In this document: positions 18,760 to 27,902 of the stretch, piece by piece
How the letters are laid out: the number at the start of each line of letters is the position of its first letter
Numbering within the stretch: position 1 is the stretch's first letter
From: Streptomyces sp. SS1-1
GTDB taxonomy: Bacteria > Actinomycetota > Actinomycetes > Streptomycetales > Streptomycetaceae
Direction: 5' to 3'
Assembly: GCF_008973465.1 (NCBI RefSeq)
Contig: NZ_WBXN01000004.1
Location: forward strand, 4,194,501-4,258,500
Length of the DNA: 64,000 nt
Program-made: the position numbers and the translations under genes
Notes under the pieces: generated by a model
Database searches by the model: none
Seen by the model: only the letters and a program-made list of their open reading frames with translations
Told to the model about the DNA's origin: nothing

Positions 18760-20750
18760 CCACGACCACCCTCGCCGTACTCGTCCCCCTCCTCCCCTTC
18801 CTCGGCGCCGCGGCCGGCCTGCTCCTGGGTCGTACGACGCCCGGCTTCGTCCGGCCCCTCGCCATCCTGCCGACCCTCGCGTCGCTGGTGCTCGCCGCCG
18901 TCGTCGCCGTGCGCCAGGGCGGCGACCAGGCGATCACCGCCGCCACCGAGCTCACGCCCACCGGTTCGGTGCCGATCGAACTCGCCCTGAACGTCGACGG
19001 CTTCGCCGCGCTGGTCGCCGTACTCGTCACCGTCGTCGCCACCTGCGTACAGGTCTACTCCACGGGCTACCTCCGCGAGGACCCCCGGTACCCGTCGTAC
19101 GCCGCGCTCGTCTCCCTGTTCACCTCCGCCATGCTGCTCGTCGTCTACTCCGGCGACCTCATGGTGCTGCTGGTCGGCTGGGAGATCATGGGCATCTGCT
19201 CGTACTTCCTGGTCGGCCACTACTGGGAGACCCCGGAGGCCCGAGCCGCCTCCATCAAGGCGTTCCTGGTGACCAAGCTCGGTGACGTCCCCTTCCTCAT
19301 CGGCCTGTTCGCGCTCGCCACCGACGCCGGGTCCTTCCGCATCACGAAGATCCTCGGCACCGTCGCGAGCGGCGGCCTCGACCACCCGACCGTCATCGCC
19401 CTGCTGCTCCTCGCGGGTGTCGCGGGCAAGTCGGCGCAGTTCCCGCTGCACACCTGGCTGCCCGACGCGATGGCCGGCCCCACACCGGTCTCCGCGCTGA
19501 TCCACGCCGCGACGATGGTCGCCGCCGGTGTCTACTTCGTCGCCCGCCTCCTCCCGGTCTTCGAGGCCTCACAGGCCGCGATGGTCGTACTCGCCGTGAT
19601 GGCCGCCGTCACGATGGTCGGCTCCGGCCTCGCCGCGCTCGCCCAGGACGACATCAAGCGCGTCCTCGCCTACTCGACGATCGGCCAGCTCGGTTACATG
19701 ACGGGCGCCCTGGCCGTCGGCGACCGCGGTGCCGCCGTCTTCCACCTCCTCTCGCACGGCGCCTTCAAGGCCCTGCTCTTCCTCGCGGCCGGCGTGATCA
19801 TCCACGCCGCCGGCACCAACTCGCTGGCCGTCATGTCCCGCATGGGCCATCTGCGCGACCGCGTCCCGGACGCCTTCTGGACGATGACCGTGGCGCTCCT
19901 CGCGCTCGCCGCGATCCCGCCGTTCAGCGGCTTCTTCTCCAAGGAGTCCGTCCTCGGCGCGGCCGAGCACGTCGCCACCGGCCACACCGAGCACGCCCCC
20001 GGCGCCGCCGGCTGGACCGTCCTGATCGCCGGCGTGGTCACCGCCCTGCTCACCGCCGGGTACGCGACCAGGCTCTGGCTGCTCACCTTCCACGGCCGCG
20101 GCGTCGAGGCCCCCGACCACGGCAGGCAGCCGCTGACGATGACCGTGGTGCTGTGGGTGCTGGCCGTACCGTCCCTGGCCCTCGGCGGGTTCGCCTACCG
20201 CGTACTCCCCGACTGGTTCGGCGGTGACGACCTCGCCCCCACCCTCACCACGTCCGTCCTCGGCACCGGTGTCGCCCTCATCGGCGGCATCGTCACCTAC
20301 GCGGCCTGGCGGCACACGACCTCCCTGGCCATGGGCATCCCGCTGGGCGCGGTCGTCGCGCACCCCGAGGGCGACGCCGGACAGGTCGAGGCGGAGGCCA
20401 TCGCCAGCCACGCGCCCGTGTACGGGGGAGTTGCCTACGCGCCCGACCCGGCGGACCCCGGCAGGCTGCTGCTCGGCCCGCTGCACCGCCACGCGGCCGT
20501 CGGCTTCCACCTCGACGCGGTCTACCGGACCCTCTTCGTCCGCCCGGTCCAGGGCGGCGCCGCCCTGGTCCGGTTCCTCGACCGCGAGGTCGTCGACACC
20601 TACGTACGCGGCGCCGGCGCCCTTCCGCGCTGGCTCGGCATCGCCGTGCGGCGCGCCCAGACCGGCAATGTGCAGACCTATGTGAGCGCGCTGCTCGCCG
20701 GCACCGTCGTCCTCGCGGTCGCCGCCGTCCTCGTCGCCACGGGAGCGTGA
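18756..20750 (+). CDS. nuoL: NADH-quinone oxidoreductase-like subunit L
   Basis: A 664-residue antiporter-like membrane subunit. The core has the discontinuous helices and key residues: VGWEIMGICSYFLVGHYW (Glu in helix 5), GKSAQFPLHTWLPDAMAGPT (Lys and Trp-Leu-Pro-Asp) and SALIHAATMVAAGVYFVAR. It ends with a long amphipathic region and a final membrane helix. NuoL is the distal pump. The GTG start overlaps nuoK and the stop is 6 bp before nuoM. The length is normal for the family. Confidence 0.96.
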   Translation: MTTTTLAVLVPLLPFLGAAAGLLLGRTTPGFVRPLAILPTLASLVLAAVVAVRQGGDQAITAATELTPTGSVPIELALNVDGFAALVAVLVTVVATCVQVYSTGYLREDPRYPSYAALVSLFTSAMLLVVYSGDLMVLLVGWEIMGICSYFLVGHYWETPEARAASIKAFLVTKLGDVPFLIGLFALATDAGSFRITKILGTVASGGLDHPTVIALLLLAGVAGKSAQFPLHTWLPDAMAGPTPVSALIHAATMVAAGVYFVARLLPVFEASQAAMVVLAVMAAVTMVGSGLAALAQDDIKRVLAYSTIGQLGYMTGALAVGDRGAAVFHLLSHGAFKALLFLAAGVIIHAAGTNSLAVMSRMGHLRDRVPDAFWTMTVALLALAAIPPFSGFFSKESVLGAAEHVATGHTEHAPGAAGWTVLIAGVVTALLTAGYATRLWLLTFHGRGVEAPDHGRQPLTMTVVLWVLAVPSLALGGFAYRVLPDWFGGDDLAPTLTTSVLGTGVALIGGIVTYAAWRHTTSLAMGIPLGAVVAHPEGDAGQVEAEAIASHAPVYGGVAYAPDPADPGRLLLGPLHRHAAVGFHLDAVYRTLFVRPVQGGAALVRFLDREVVDTYVRGAGALPRWLGIAVRRAQTGNVQTYVSALLAGTVVLAVAAVLVATGA

Positions 20751-20756
20751 GCAGGC

Positions 20757-22331
20757 GTGATCGATATCAACGAGTCCGTGATGCAGTTCCTTCTGGCGTT
20801 CGTCGTCGTCGGGCCGCTCCTCGGCGCGGCCGCCGCCCTCCTGCCCGCCCCGCCGGGACTGAAGGGGAAGTCACCCGAGCAGGCGGTGCTCCGGCACGGC
20901 GTGACCGTGACCGGCGTGGTGCTCATCGCCGCGATCGTCCTCGCGCTGGGCTTCGACCACGACCAGCCGTCGAAGATGCAGGCCAGCACGGACATCAGCT
21001 GGATCCCCGCACTCGACGTGCGCATCCACCTCGGCGTCGACGGCATCTCCCTCCCCCTTCTGGTCCTGACCGCGCTGCTGACCTTCCTCTGCGCGCTCTA
21101 CTCGTACTTCAAGATGCCTTCGGGGCCCACCCCGAAGGCGTTCGTCGCCCTGCTGCTCCTGCTGGAAGGCGGCACCCTCGCCACCTTCGCCGTCCTCGAC
21201 CTGCTGCTCTTCTTCCTCGCCTTCGAGACGGTCCTCATCCCGATGTACTTCCTCATCGCCCGCTGGGGCGGCGACGGCCGGGCCGCGGCCGCCTGGAAGT
21301 TCATCCTCTACACGCTGCTCGGCTCCGTCGTGATGCTGCTCGGCCTGCTCCTGATCGGTCTCAAGGCGGGCACGTTCGACATGGTGGCACTCGCCACTGA
21401 CAACGGCCGGTCACTGACCGCGTCCGTGCAGGTCATCGCCGTTCTGGCGATCGGTCTCGGGCTGGCGGTCAAGACGCCGATGTGGCCGCTGCACAGCTGG
21501 CTGCCCGACGCCCATACCGCGGCGCCGACCGTCGGCTCGGTCCTGCTGGCCGGCGTCCTGCTGAAGATGGGCACGTACGGGTTCGTGCGGATCCTGCTGC
21601 CGATCGCGCCCGACGGCTTCGCCGACTTCGCGCCCTACCTCGCCGCCTTCGCCGTCGTCGGCATCATCTACGGATCGCTCGCCTGCCTGGCGCTGGCCAA
21701 ACAGGGCGCGAAGGGCGACCTCAAGCGCCTCATCGCCTACTCGTCCGTCGGCCACATGGGCTTCGTCCTGCTCGGCATCGCCACGATGACCCCGACCGGC
21801 GTGAACGGCGCCCTGTTCGCCAACATCGCCCACGGCCTCATCACCGGCCTGCTGTTCTTCCTGGTCGGCGCGCTGAAGGACCGGACCGGCACGACCGACC
21901 TCGACACCCTCGCCGAGGAGACCGGAGCCGCGCTGTACGGTAAGGCGCCCCGCCTGGGCGGACTGCTCGCCTTCGCGGCCGTCGCCTCGCTGGGACTGCC
22001 CGGCCTCGCCGGGTTCTGGGGCGAGATGCTCGCGCTGTTCGGGGCGTTCGATCCCGCCGCAGGGCTCAGCCGCCCGGCCTTCCTCACCTTCATGGCGATC
22101 GGCGCCTTCGGCACCCTGCTCACCGCCGCGTACCTGCTCGTCGTGGTGCGCCGCGTGTGCATGGGCGCGGTCGCGCAGGACGCCCCGCGCCTCGCCGATG
22201 TCCACAGTTACGAGTTCGCGGCCTGGACTCCCCTGGTCGCCCTCACCGTCGTCGCCGGCCTCTGGCCGAAGACCCTCCTCGGCCTCACCGACCCGGCCGT
22301 GCAGCAGCTCCTCGCAGGAGGCACCCGATGA
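20757..22331 (+). CDS. nuoM: NADH-quinone oxidoreductase-like subunit M
   Basis: A 524-residue antiporter-like membrane subunit with about 14 helices. The signatures are FFLAFETVLIPMYFLIARWG (pumping Glu), KTPMWPLHSWLPDAHTAAPT (Lys and LPDAH) and KRLIAYSSVGHMGFVLLGI. The GTG start is 6 bp after nuoL. The stop overlaps the nuoN ATG (ATGA). The length is normal for the family. Confidence 0.96.
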   Translation: MIDINESVMQFLLAFVVVGPLLGAAAALLPAPPGLKGKSPEQAVLRHGVTVTGVVLIAAIVLALGFDHDQPSKMQASTDISWIPALDVRIHLGVDGISLPLLVLTALLTFLCALYSYFKMPSGPTPKAFVALLLLLEGGTLATFAVLDLLLFFLAFETVLIPMYFLIARWGGDGRAAAAWKFILYTLLGSVVMLLGLLLIGLKAGTFDMVALATDNGRSLTASVQVIAVLAIGLGLAVKTPMWPLHSWLPDAHTAAPTVGSVLLAGVLLKMGTYGFVRILLPIAPDGFADFAPYLAAFAVVGIIYGSLACLALAKQGAKGDLKRLIAYSSVGHMGFVLLGIATMTPTGVNGALFANIAHGLITGLLFFLVGALKDRTGTTDLDTLAEETGAALYGKAPRLGGLLAFAAVASLGLPGLAGFWGEMLALFGAFDPAAGLSRPAFLTFMAIGAFGTLLTAAYLLVVVRRVCMGAVAQDAPRLADVHSYEFAAWTPLVALTVVAGLWPKTLLGLTDPAVQQLLAGGTR

Positions 22332-23851
22332 GCTCTCCGGCCCAGTCCCTCGTCGAGTCGCTGGTCCAGTCCGTCGACTGGCTCGCCATCGCGCCGCCCA
22401 CCGTCGTGGCGGCCGTGGCCCTCGCGGTCCTCGTCGCCGACCTGTTCGTCCCCGAGGCCAGGAAGGCGCTTCTCGGCTGGGCGTCCGTGGCGGGACTCGC
22501 CGCCGCCGCGCTCCTGCTGCTGCCGCTCCTGGACGGCGACCGCTCCACCTTCTGCCTCACCGGCGCCCCGGACGTGTGCAGCTACACCGCCGACCGCTTC
22601 ACCCTCGTCATCCAGTTCCTCGTCCTCGGAGGCGCCCTCCTGGCGGCCCTCCTCTCGGTCACGGCGCTCAAGGACGCCAAGAAGGAACTGGCCGAAGGGG
22701 AGTACTGGTTCCTGCTGCTGTCCTCCGCCGCCGGAGCCGCGCTGCTGCCCGCCGCCCGCGACCTGGCGACCCTCGTCGTCGCCCTCGAGGTCGCCTCGCT
22801 GCCCGCGTTCGCCCTGGTCGGCCTCCGCCGCGGCGACCGCAGGTCCTCCGAAGCGGCCCTGAAGTTCTTCCTGTCGTCGGTCACCGCCACCGCGGTCAGC
22901 CTCATGGGCATCAGTTTCGTGTACGCCGCGACGGGCACCCTGCACCTCACCCGGCTCGCCGAACGCATCCAGGACGTCGACGGGCAGCTCCAGACGCTCA
23001 CCCAGACCGGCGTGGTCCTCACCCTGGTCGGCTTCGCCTTCAAGACGGCCGCCGTGCCGTTCCACTTCTGGGTGCCGGACACCTACATCGGTGCGCCCCT
23101 GCCGGTCGCCGCCTATCTGTCGGTCGTCGGCAAGGCGGTCGGCTTCACCGGCCTGATCCTCGTCACGGTCGTCGCGCTGCCGTCGTACGCCGACGTCTGG
23201 GGCCCGGCGCTCGCCGCGCTCGCCGCGCTCACCATGACCGTCGGCAACGTCGGTGCCCTGCGGCAGCAGGCCACGCGCGCGTACAGCGCGGTACGCCTGC
23301 TCGCCTGGTCCTCCGTCGGCCAGGCCGGCTACCTCCTCGTACCGATCGCCGCCGCCGCGTACTCCGGCGACGCGGAGCGTTCCATCGGCTCCACCGTGGC
23401 CTACGCGCTCATGTACGGCGCCGTGAACCTGGGCGCCTTCGCGGTGGCCGCACTCGTCGGCCGTACGAAGACCCTGAACCGTGTCAGCGACTACCGCGGC
23501 CTGTACGCCCGCAACCCCGTGTCCGCCCTGGTCCTGGCCTTCTTCCTGCTCTGTCTCGCGGGGCTGCCGCCGGGGATCATCGGCCTGTTCGCCAAGGTCA
23601 CCGTCTTCGCCGCCGCCGTCGACGCGGGTCTGGGCTGGCTGGCCGTGGTGATGGCGGTCAACGTCGTGATCGCCCTCTTCTACTACCTCCAGTGGACGGT
23701 CCTGCTGTTCCGCGCGCCTGAGGGCGAAGAGGCCAGGCACCTGCCCGTCGCACCGGTGACGGCGGCGATCGCCCTCACCGGCGTCATCGCCGTCGCCCTG
23801 TCCGGGGCGCCCCAGCTGGTCCTGCGCTTCGCCGACACCGGGCTCTTCTGA
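22328..23851 (+). CDS. nuoN: NADH-quinone oxidoreductase-like subunit N
   Basis: A 507-residue antiporter-like subunit and the last gene of the operon. It has about 14 helices, with VALEVASLPAFALVGLRRGD (Glu), AVPFHFWVPDTYIGAPLPVA (WVPD motif) and VRLLAWSSVGQAGYLLVP. It is translationally coupled to nuoM. The 207 bp downstream before htpX contain no obvious gene, and no strong terminator was seen, so read-through into htpX is possible. Confidence 0.96.
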   Translation: MSSPAQSLVESLVQSVDWLAIAPPTVVAAVALAVLVADLFVPEARKALLGWASVAGLAAAALLLLPLLDGDRSTFCLTGAPDVCSYTADRFTLVIQFLVLGGALLAALLSVTALKDAKKELAEGEYWFLLLSSAAGAALLPAARDLATLVVALEVASLPAFALVGLRRGDRRSSEAALKFFLSSVTATAVSLMGISFVYAATGTLHLTRLAERIQDVDGQLQTLTQTGVVLTLVGFAFKTAAVPFHFWVPDTYIGAPLPVAAYLSVVGKAVGFTGLILVTVVALPSYADVWGPALAALAALTMTVGNVGALRQQATRAYSAVRLLAWSSVGQAGYLLVPIAAAAYSGDAERSIGSTVAYALMYGAVNLGAFAVAALVGRTKTLNRVSDYRGLYARNPVSALVLAFFLLCLAGLPPGIIGLFAKVTVFAAAVDAGLGWLAVVMAVNVVIALFYYLQWTVLLFRAPEGEEARHLPVAPVTAAIALTGVIAVALSGAPQLVLRFADTGLF

Positions 23852-24058
23852 CCCCGCGGCCCCGCCACGTACGCGTGCCCGCGTCCACCGGGGCCTCACC
23901 CGGACGGCCCAGGGACGGCGGCGGCCGACCAGGGAACCCGTGACCTTCGCCTGGCGTTGACCAGTACAGAAGGGTCCACTGGACGTGACACCACGACACC
24001 GGTGGCGTCGCAGACGACCAGTGAAGGTTCCCCTGCCGCACCACTTGGAGGGCGTACC

Positions 24059-24919
24059 GTGCACCGCCGGCACAACGGGCTCAGGACCGCAGTCCTCCTC
24101 GGGGGACTGTCCGCGCTCATCATCGTCATCGGCAGTTTCTTCGGCCGGACGGGGCTCGTCGTCGCGGTCCTGGTCGCCCTCGGGACGAACGCGTACGCGT
24201 ACTGGAACAGCGACAAGCTCGCCCTGCGCGCGATGCGGGCCCGACCGGTCAGCGAGTTCGAGGCGCCAGGGCTCTACCGGATGGTCCGCGAGCTCTCCAC
24301 CCAGGCCCGCCAGCCGATGCCCCGTCTCTACATCTCCCCGACGGAGGCGCCGAACGCGTTCGCGACCGGCCGCAACCCTCGCAACGCGGCGGTGTGCTGC
24401 ACCGAGGGCATCCTGCGCCTCCTCGACGAACGCGAGCTGCGCGGTGTCATCGGCCACGAGTTGAGCCATGTGTACAACCGCGACATCCTGATCTCGTCGG
24501 TCGCCGGCGCACTCGCCTCGGTGATCATGTTCCTGGTCAACTTCGCCTGGCTGATCCCCATCGGCCGCTCGGACGACGACGACGGACCCGGCATCCTCGG
24601 CCTGCTGCTGATCATGATCCTGGGGCCGCTGGCCGCCTCCCTCATCCAGCTGGCCATCAGCCGCTCCAGGGAGTACGAGGCGGACGCCTCCGGTGCCCAG
24701 CTCACCGGAGACCCGCTCGCTCTGGCCAGCGCCTTGCGCAAGCTGGAGACGGGCACCAAGCAGCTGCCGCTGCCGCCCGAGCCCCGTATCGAGACCGCCA
24801 GCCACATGATGATCGCGAACCCGTTCCGCCCCGGACAGGGATTCGCCAAGATGTTCTCCACCCACCCGCCGATGGCGGAGCGCATCGCCCGACTCGAGAA
24901 GATGGCAGGCCACCTGTGA
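24059..24919 (+). CDS. htpX: HtpX-like membrane zinc protease
   Basis: A 286-residue M48 protease involved in membrane protein quality control. Two N-terminal helices (about residues 10-50) precede the catalytic motif VIGHELSHVYNRD, in which the two His bind zinc and Glu acts as base. Two further helices follow (about residues 145-165 and 180-200), then SREYEADASGAQL, which supplies the third ligand. The GTG at 24059 was chosen because GGAGG lies 7 bp upstream; a longer frame lacks such a site. It is coupled to the next gene by GTGA overlap. Confidence 0.94.
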   Translation: MHRRHNGLRTAVLLGGLSALIIVIGSFFGRTGLVVAVLVALGTNAYAYWNSDKLALRAMRARPVSEFEAPGLYRMVRELSTQARQPMPRLYISPTEAPNAFATGRNPRNAAVCCTEGILRLLDERELRGVIGHELSHVYNRDILISSVAGALASVIMFLVNFAWLIPIGRSDDDDGPGILGLLLIMILGPLAASLIQLAISRSREYEADASGAQLTGDPLALASALRKLETGTKQLPLPPEPRIETASHMMIANPFRPGQGFAKMFSTHPPMAERIARLEKMAGHL

Positions 24920-25311
24920 AGACCATCCTGAACGTCATCTGGCTCGTCCTGAGCGGCTTCTGGCTGTTCCTCGCCTACATCGTGGCGGGCCTCGTCCTCT
25001 GCATCACCATCATCGGCATCCCGTTCGGCATCGCGGCCTTCCGTATCGGCGTCTACGCCCTGTGGCCCTTCGGGTACACGACGGTGGAGCGGCGTGACGC
25101 GGGAGCCCCCTCCTGCGTCGGCAACGTCCTGTGGCTGGTCCTCGCGGGCTGGTGGCTGGCCATCGGCCACATCGTCACGGGCCTCGCCCTGTGCGTGACG
25201 ATCATCGGCATCCCGTTCGGCATCGCCAACTTCAAGCTGATCCCGGTGTCGCTGTTCCCGCTCGGACGCGAGATCGTGCCGACGGACAGGCCGTTCGCGA
25301 CGACCTGGTAG
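24916..25311 (+). CDS. YccF-family membrane protein with two internal repeats
   Basis: A 131-residue membrane protein made of two YccF repeats. Each has a hydrophobic helix followed by the nearly identical motif ITIIGIPFGIAAF (first) or VTIIGIPFGIANF (second) and then FPLG or WPFG. The function is unknown; a role in membrane integrity is only a guess. The GTG start overlaps the htpX stop (GTGA), so the two are co-translated. Confidence 0.9.
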   Translation: MKTILNVIWLVLSGFWLFLAYIVAGLVLCITIIGIPFGIAAFRIGVYALWPFGYTTVERRDAGAPSCVGNVLWLVLAGWWLAIGHIVTGLALCVTIIGIPFGIANFKLIPVSLFPLGREIVPTDRPFATTW

Positions 25312-25371
25312 GCGGGGGAGACGACCCCACCGCACACAGTTCGGCGTTCCCGACTGCCCACAGTCCGCCGG

Positions 25372-25415
25372 TTGTCCACAGTGTGCGGTTGTCCACAGTG
25401 CGCCGGTTGTCCACA
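25372..25415. promoter_or_regulatory. three perfect DnaA boxes, same orientation
   Basis: TTGTCCACA occurs exactly at 25372-25380, 25389-25397 and 25407-25415, spaced 17 and 18 bp, each preceded by a CGG-type base run. A degenerate fourth copy (TTGTCAGTG) starts at 25426. All lie in the 144-bp gap upstream of the SMI1-like gene. This is the Streptomyces DnaA recognition sequence. Confidence 0.82.
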
Positions 25416-25455
25416 GCCCCGGCCGGTTGTCAGTGGCGGCTTGCATCATGAACGC

Positions 25456-26025
25456 ATGACCGAGAACGAGCAGTTGCTGACGAGGGTGGCGGCCCAGGCC
25501 CGCAACACCCGTCCGTGGGGCTGGCCTTCACTCCCCGAGCCGGTGGACGCGGCCACCGTGGCCCGCGCCGAGGCGGCCCTCGGCTTCGGTCTGCCCCCGC
25601 TCCTCGCCGACCTCTATCTCCGTATAGGCGACGGTGGATTCGGCCCGGAGTACGGCCTGCTGCCGCTGCTCGACAACCCTCCCGCCGGCGAGCCCGCCGC
25701 CGTCCCGCAGTACCTCGCCAACCGGGACGCCGCCCGCAGAAACCCGGACTGGCCCTGGCCCGAAGGGGTCCTGCCGATATCCCACTGGGGCTGTGCGATG
25801 TACGCCTGCGTGGACTGCCGCACACCGGAGGCCCCAGTCCTCCTCTTCGAGCCGAACGCCGACGCCGCCGCCCACGCCTGGTACCTGGACGCCCCGAGCC
25901 TCGCCGACTGGCTGCGCGCCTGGCTCGACGGCACCGGCTGGTACGAGGAGGAGAACGACGACATGGACCTGACCCCATGGGCGGACTTCCCCCTGCGCAC
26001 GGCCTCCCCGCACCCCACCGCCTGA
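25456..26025 (+). CDS. SMI1/KNR4 (SUKH-type) domain protein
   Basis: A 189-residue protein of the SMI1/KNR4 superfamily. The family core is LPEPVDAATVARAEAALGFG followed by LPPLLADLYLRIGDGGFGPE, and further on it has SHWGCAMYACVDC. SUKH proteins often act as immunity proteins against contact-dependent toxins, but many Streptomyces copies stand alone, as here. No toxin gene is adjacent. The ATG at 25456 follows directly after the DnaA-box cluster and has no good ribosome binding site, so it may be leaderless. Confidence 0.82.
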   Translation: MTENEQLLTRVAAQARNTRPWGWPSLPEPVDAATVARAEAALGFGLPPLLADLYLRIGDGGFGPEYGLLPLLDNPPAGEPAAVPQYLANRDAARRNPDWPWPEGVLPISHWGCAMYACVDCRTPEAPVLLFEPNADAAAHAWYLDAPSLADWLRAWLDGTGWYEEENDDMDLTPWADFPLRTASPHPTA

Positions 26026-26122
26026 GGACGTCGTACCCCACTGCCTGAGGCGAGGGCGTCGTACCCCCGCCTGGGGCGAGGACGTCGCACCCCACCGCCT
26101 GGGGCAAGGCCGCCGCACCCCC
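26020..26122. repeat. tandem repeat of about 26 bp, four units
   Basis: Units related to GCCTGAGGCGAGGGCGTCGT begin at 26020, 26043, 26069 and 26097. The first overlaps the 3' end of the SMI1-like gene, and the set ends just before the permease stop codon. No separate gene is visible. Confidence 0.78.
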
Positions 26123-26125
26123 GCC

Positions 26126-27394
26126 CTACGCCCCGGGTGCCCGCCGCCGCCCCATCCACCACCGCACCGCGAACACGGCCACCCCCACCGCCAGCACACC
26201 CGCGCCCACGACGACCGAGACCACCGGAAGGGAGAAGGTGAGGACCGCACACCCGACCAGCCCCACGGCCGACACGACACGGGAACGCCGGGCCGTGTCG
26301 AGCGTCCAGGCCGAGGCGTTGGCCACCGCGTAGTACGCGAGCACACCGAAGGAGGAGAAGCCGATCGCACCCCTCACGTCCACCGTCGCGGCGAGGACCG
26401 CGACCACCGCGCCGACGGCCAGCTCCGCCCGGTGCGGCACCTGGAAACGCGGATGCACGGCGGCCAGGACGCCGGGCAGATGCCGGTCGCGGGCCATGGC
26501 CAGCGTCGTACGGGAGACACCCAGGATCAGCGCGAGCAGCGACCCCAGCGCCGCCACGGACGCGCCGACCCGCACGACGGGAGCCAGCGCCGGTGCCCCG
26601 GCCGCGCGCACCGCGTCGGTCAGCGGCGCACCCGCGGCCCCCAGCCCTTCAGCCCCGAGCACGGACAGGACGGCCACCGAGACGAGCGCGTAGACCACCA
26701 GCGTCACGCCCAGGGCGAGTGGGATCGCCCGGGGAATCGTGCGGGCGGGATCCCGCACCTCCTCGCCCAGGGTCGCGATCCGCGCGTACCCGGCGAACGC
26801 GAAGAACAGCAGGCCGGCCGCCTGGAGGACACCGCTCATGCCGCCGGTCGCCCCGGCCCCGAGGAGCCCGGCGTCCGACCGGCCGGACCCCAGGCACACG
26901 ACCACCACACATGCCAGGACAGTCAGGACCACCGCCACGATCGCCCGCGTCAGCCAGGCGGACTTCTGCACGCCGCCGTAGTTCACCGCGGTCAGCGCCA
27001 CCACGGCCGCGACCGCCACCGCGTGCGCCTGAGCGGGCCAGACGTACGCCCCGACCGTCAACGCCATCGCCGCACAGGAGGCCGTCTTGCCGACCACGAA
27101 CGCCCAGCCCGCGAGGTACCCCCAGAACTCCCCGAGCCGCTCCCGGCCGTACACGTACGTCCCGCCCGAAGCCGGGTAGCGGGCGGCCAGCCGTGCCGAC
27201 GACATGGCGTTGCAGTAAGCGACGACGGCGGCGACCGCGAGCCCGGCGAGGAGGCCGGAGCCGGCCGCGCGGGCGGCCGGGGCGAGCGCCGCGAAGATCC
27301 CGGCGCCGATCATCGAGCCGAGCCCGATGACGACGGCGTCCCCGACCCCGAGCGAACGCCGCAGCCCGGGGGAGACGGAGGTGGACCGAGTCAT
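26126..27394 (-). CDS. APC-family amino acid permease
   Basis: A 422-residue transporter of the amino acid-polyamine-organocation superfamily with about 12 helices. The first helix contains GLGSMIGAGIF, the unwound substrate-binding segment. It also has AARYPASGGTYVYGRERLG and the loop GEEVRDPARTIPRAIPL, which are typical. The substrate is unknown. The ATG at 27394 was chosen at MTRSTSVSPG. It is divergent from the small GlsB-like gene across 148 bp. Confidence 0.9.
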   Translation of the reverse strand: MTRSTSVSPGLRRSLGVGDAVVIGLGSMIGAGIFAALAPAARAAGSGLLAGLAVAAVVAYCNAMSSARLAARYPASGGTYVYGRERLGEFWGYLAGWAFVVGKTASCAAMALTVGAYVWPAQAHAVAVAAVVALTAVNYGGVQKSAWLTRAIVAVVLTVLACVVVVCLGSGRSDAGLLGAGATGGMSGVLQAAGLLFFAFAGYARIATLGEEVRDPARTIPRAIPLALGVTLVVYALVSVAVLSVLGAEGLGAAGAPLTDAVRAAGAPALAPVVRVGASVAALGSLLALILGVSRTTLAMARDRHLPGVLAAVHPRFQVPHRAELAVGAVVAVLAATVDVRGAIGFSSFGVLAYYAVANASAWTLDTARRSRVVSAVGLVGCAVLTFSLPVVSVVVGAGVLAVGVAVFAVRWWMGRRRAPGA

Positions 27395-27542
27395 GGCCCG
27401 ACCCTACTGACGGCTGCAACCGGCGGGCGCCGGTGATACGTCCTGTTCACCAACGGAGCAGCAACAGTGGGCGAACGAGCGCGCCGGAGATCACAGTGCC
27501 TGGAGAAGTGCAGGCACGGCGCGGAGGGGCAGGTTCAGAGGT

Positions 27543-27809
27543 ATGACGATCATCAGCTGGATCTTCCTGGGGCTGTTGGCCGGAGCCATCGCCAAGTTCC
27601 TGCTGCCGGGACGCGACCCCGGCGGCTTCATCGGCACGACGCTCATCGGCGTCGCGGGCGCGTTCATCGGCGGCTGGATCTCGGCCCGCTGGCTGGACCA
27701 CCCGATCAGCAAGGACTTCTACGACGGCGCCACATGGGTGTCGGCGATCGGCGGTTCCCTGGTGCTGCTGATCGCCTACCGGATCTTCTTCGGCCACTCA
27801 CGCGACTGA
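27543..27809 (+). CDS. GlsB/YeaQ/YmgE family small membrane protein
   Basis: An 88-residue membrane protein with three hydrophobic helices, of the former transglycosylase-associated family. The glycine-rich helices (GLLAGAIAKFLLPGRDPGGF and IGTTLIGVAGAFIGG) are diagnostic. Members are often general stress-induced in other bacteria, but the role is unknown. The ATG at 27543 has AGAGGT very close and GAGGGGCAGG further upstream. Confidence 0.9.
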   Translation: MTIISWIFLGLLAGAIAKFLLPGRDPGGFIGTTLIGVAGAFIGGWISARWLDHPISKDFYDGATWVSAIGGSLVLLIAYRIFFGHSRD

Positions 27810-27842
27810 CCGGTACGCCCGGCGCCCGGCCCGGAACGCGCG

Positions 27843-27872
27843 AAGGGTGAGCCCCCGTGGGAGCTCACCCTT
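27843..27872. terminator. bidirectional hairpin terminator
   Basis: AAGGGTGAGC at 27843-27852 pairs with GCTCACCCTT at 27863-27872. It sits between the convergent ends of the GlsB-like and YajQ-like genes and can serve both. Confidence 0.78.
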
Positions 27873-27902
27873 CCGACTTCAGGCGCTGGGCTCAGCCCAC
27901 GA

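Noticed and set aside
22208..24913. 901-codon minus-strand frame across nuoN and htpX
   Set aside because: Composition is the mirror of GC3-biased genes on the other strand; no domain, and nuoN and htpX are certain.
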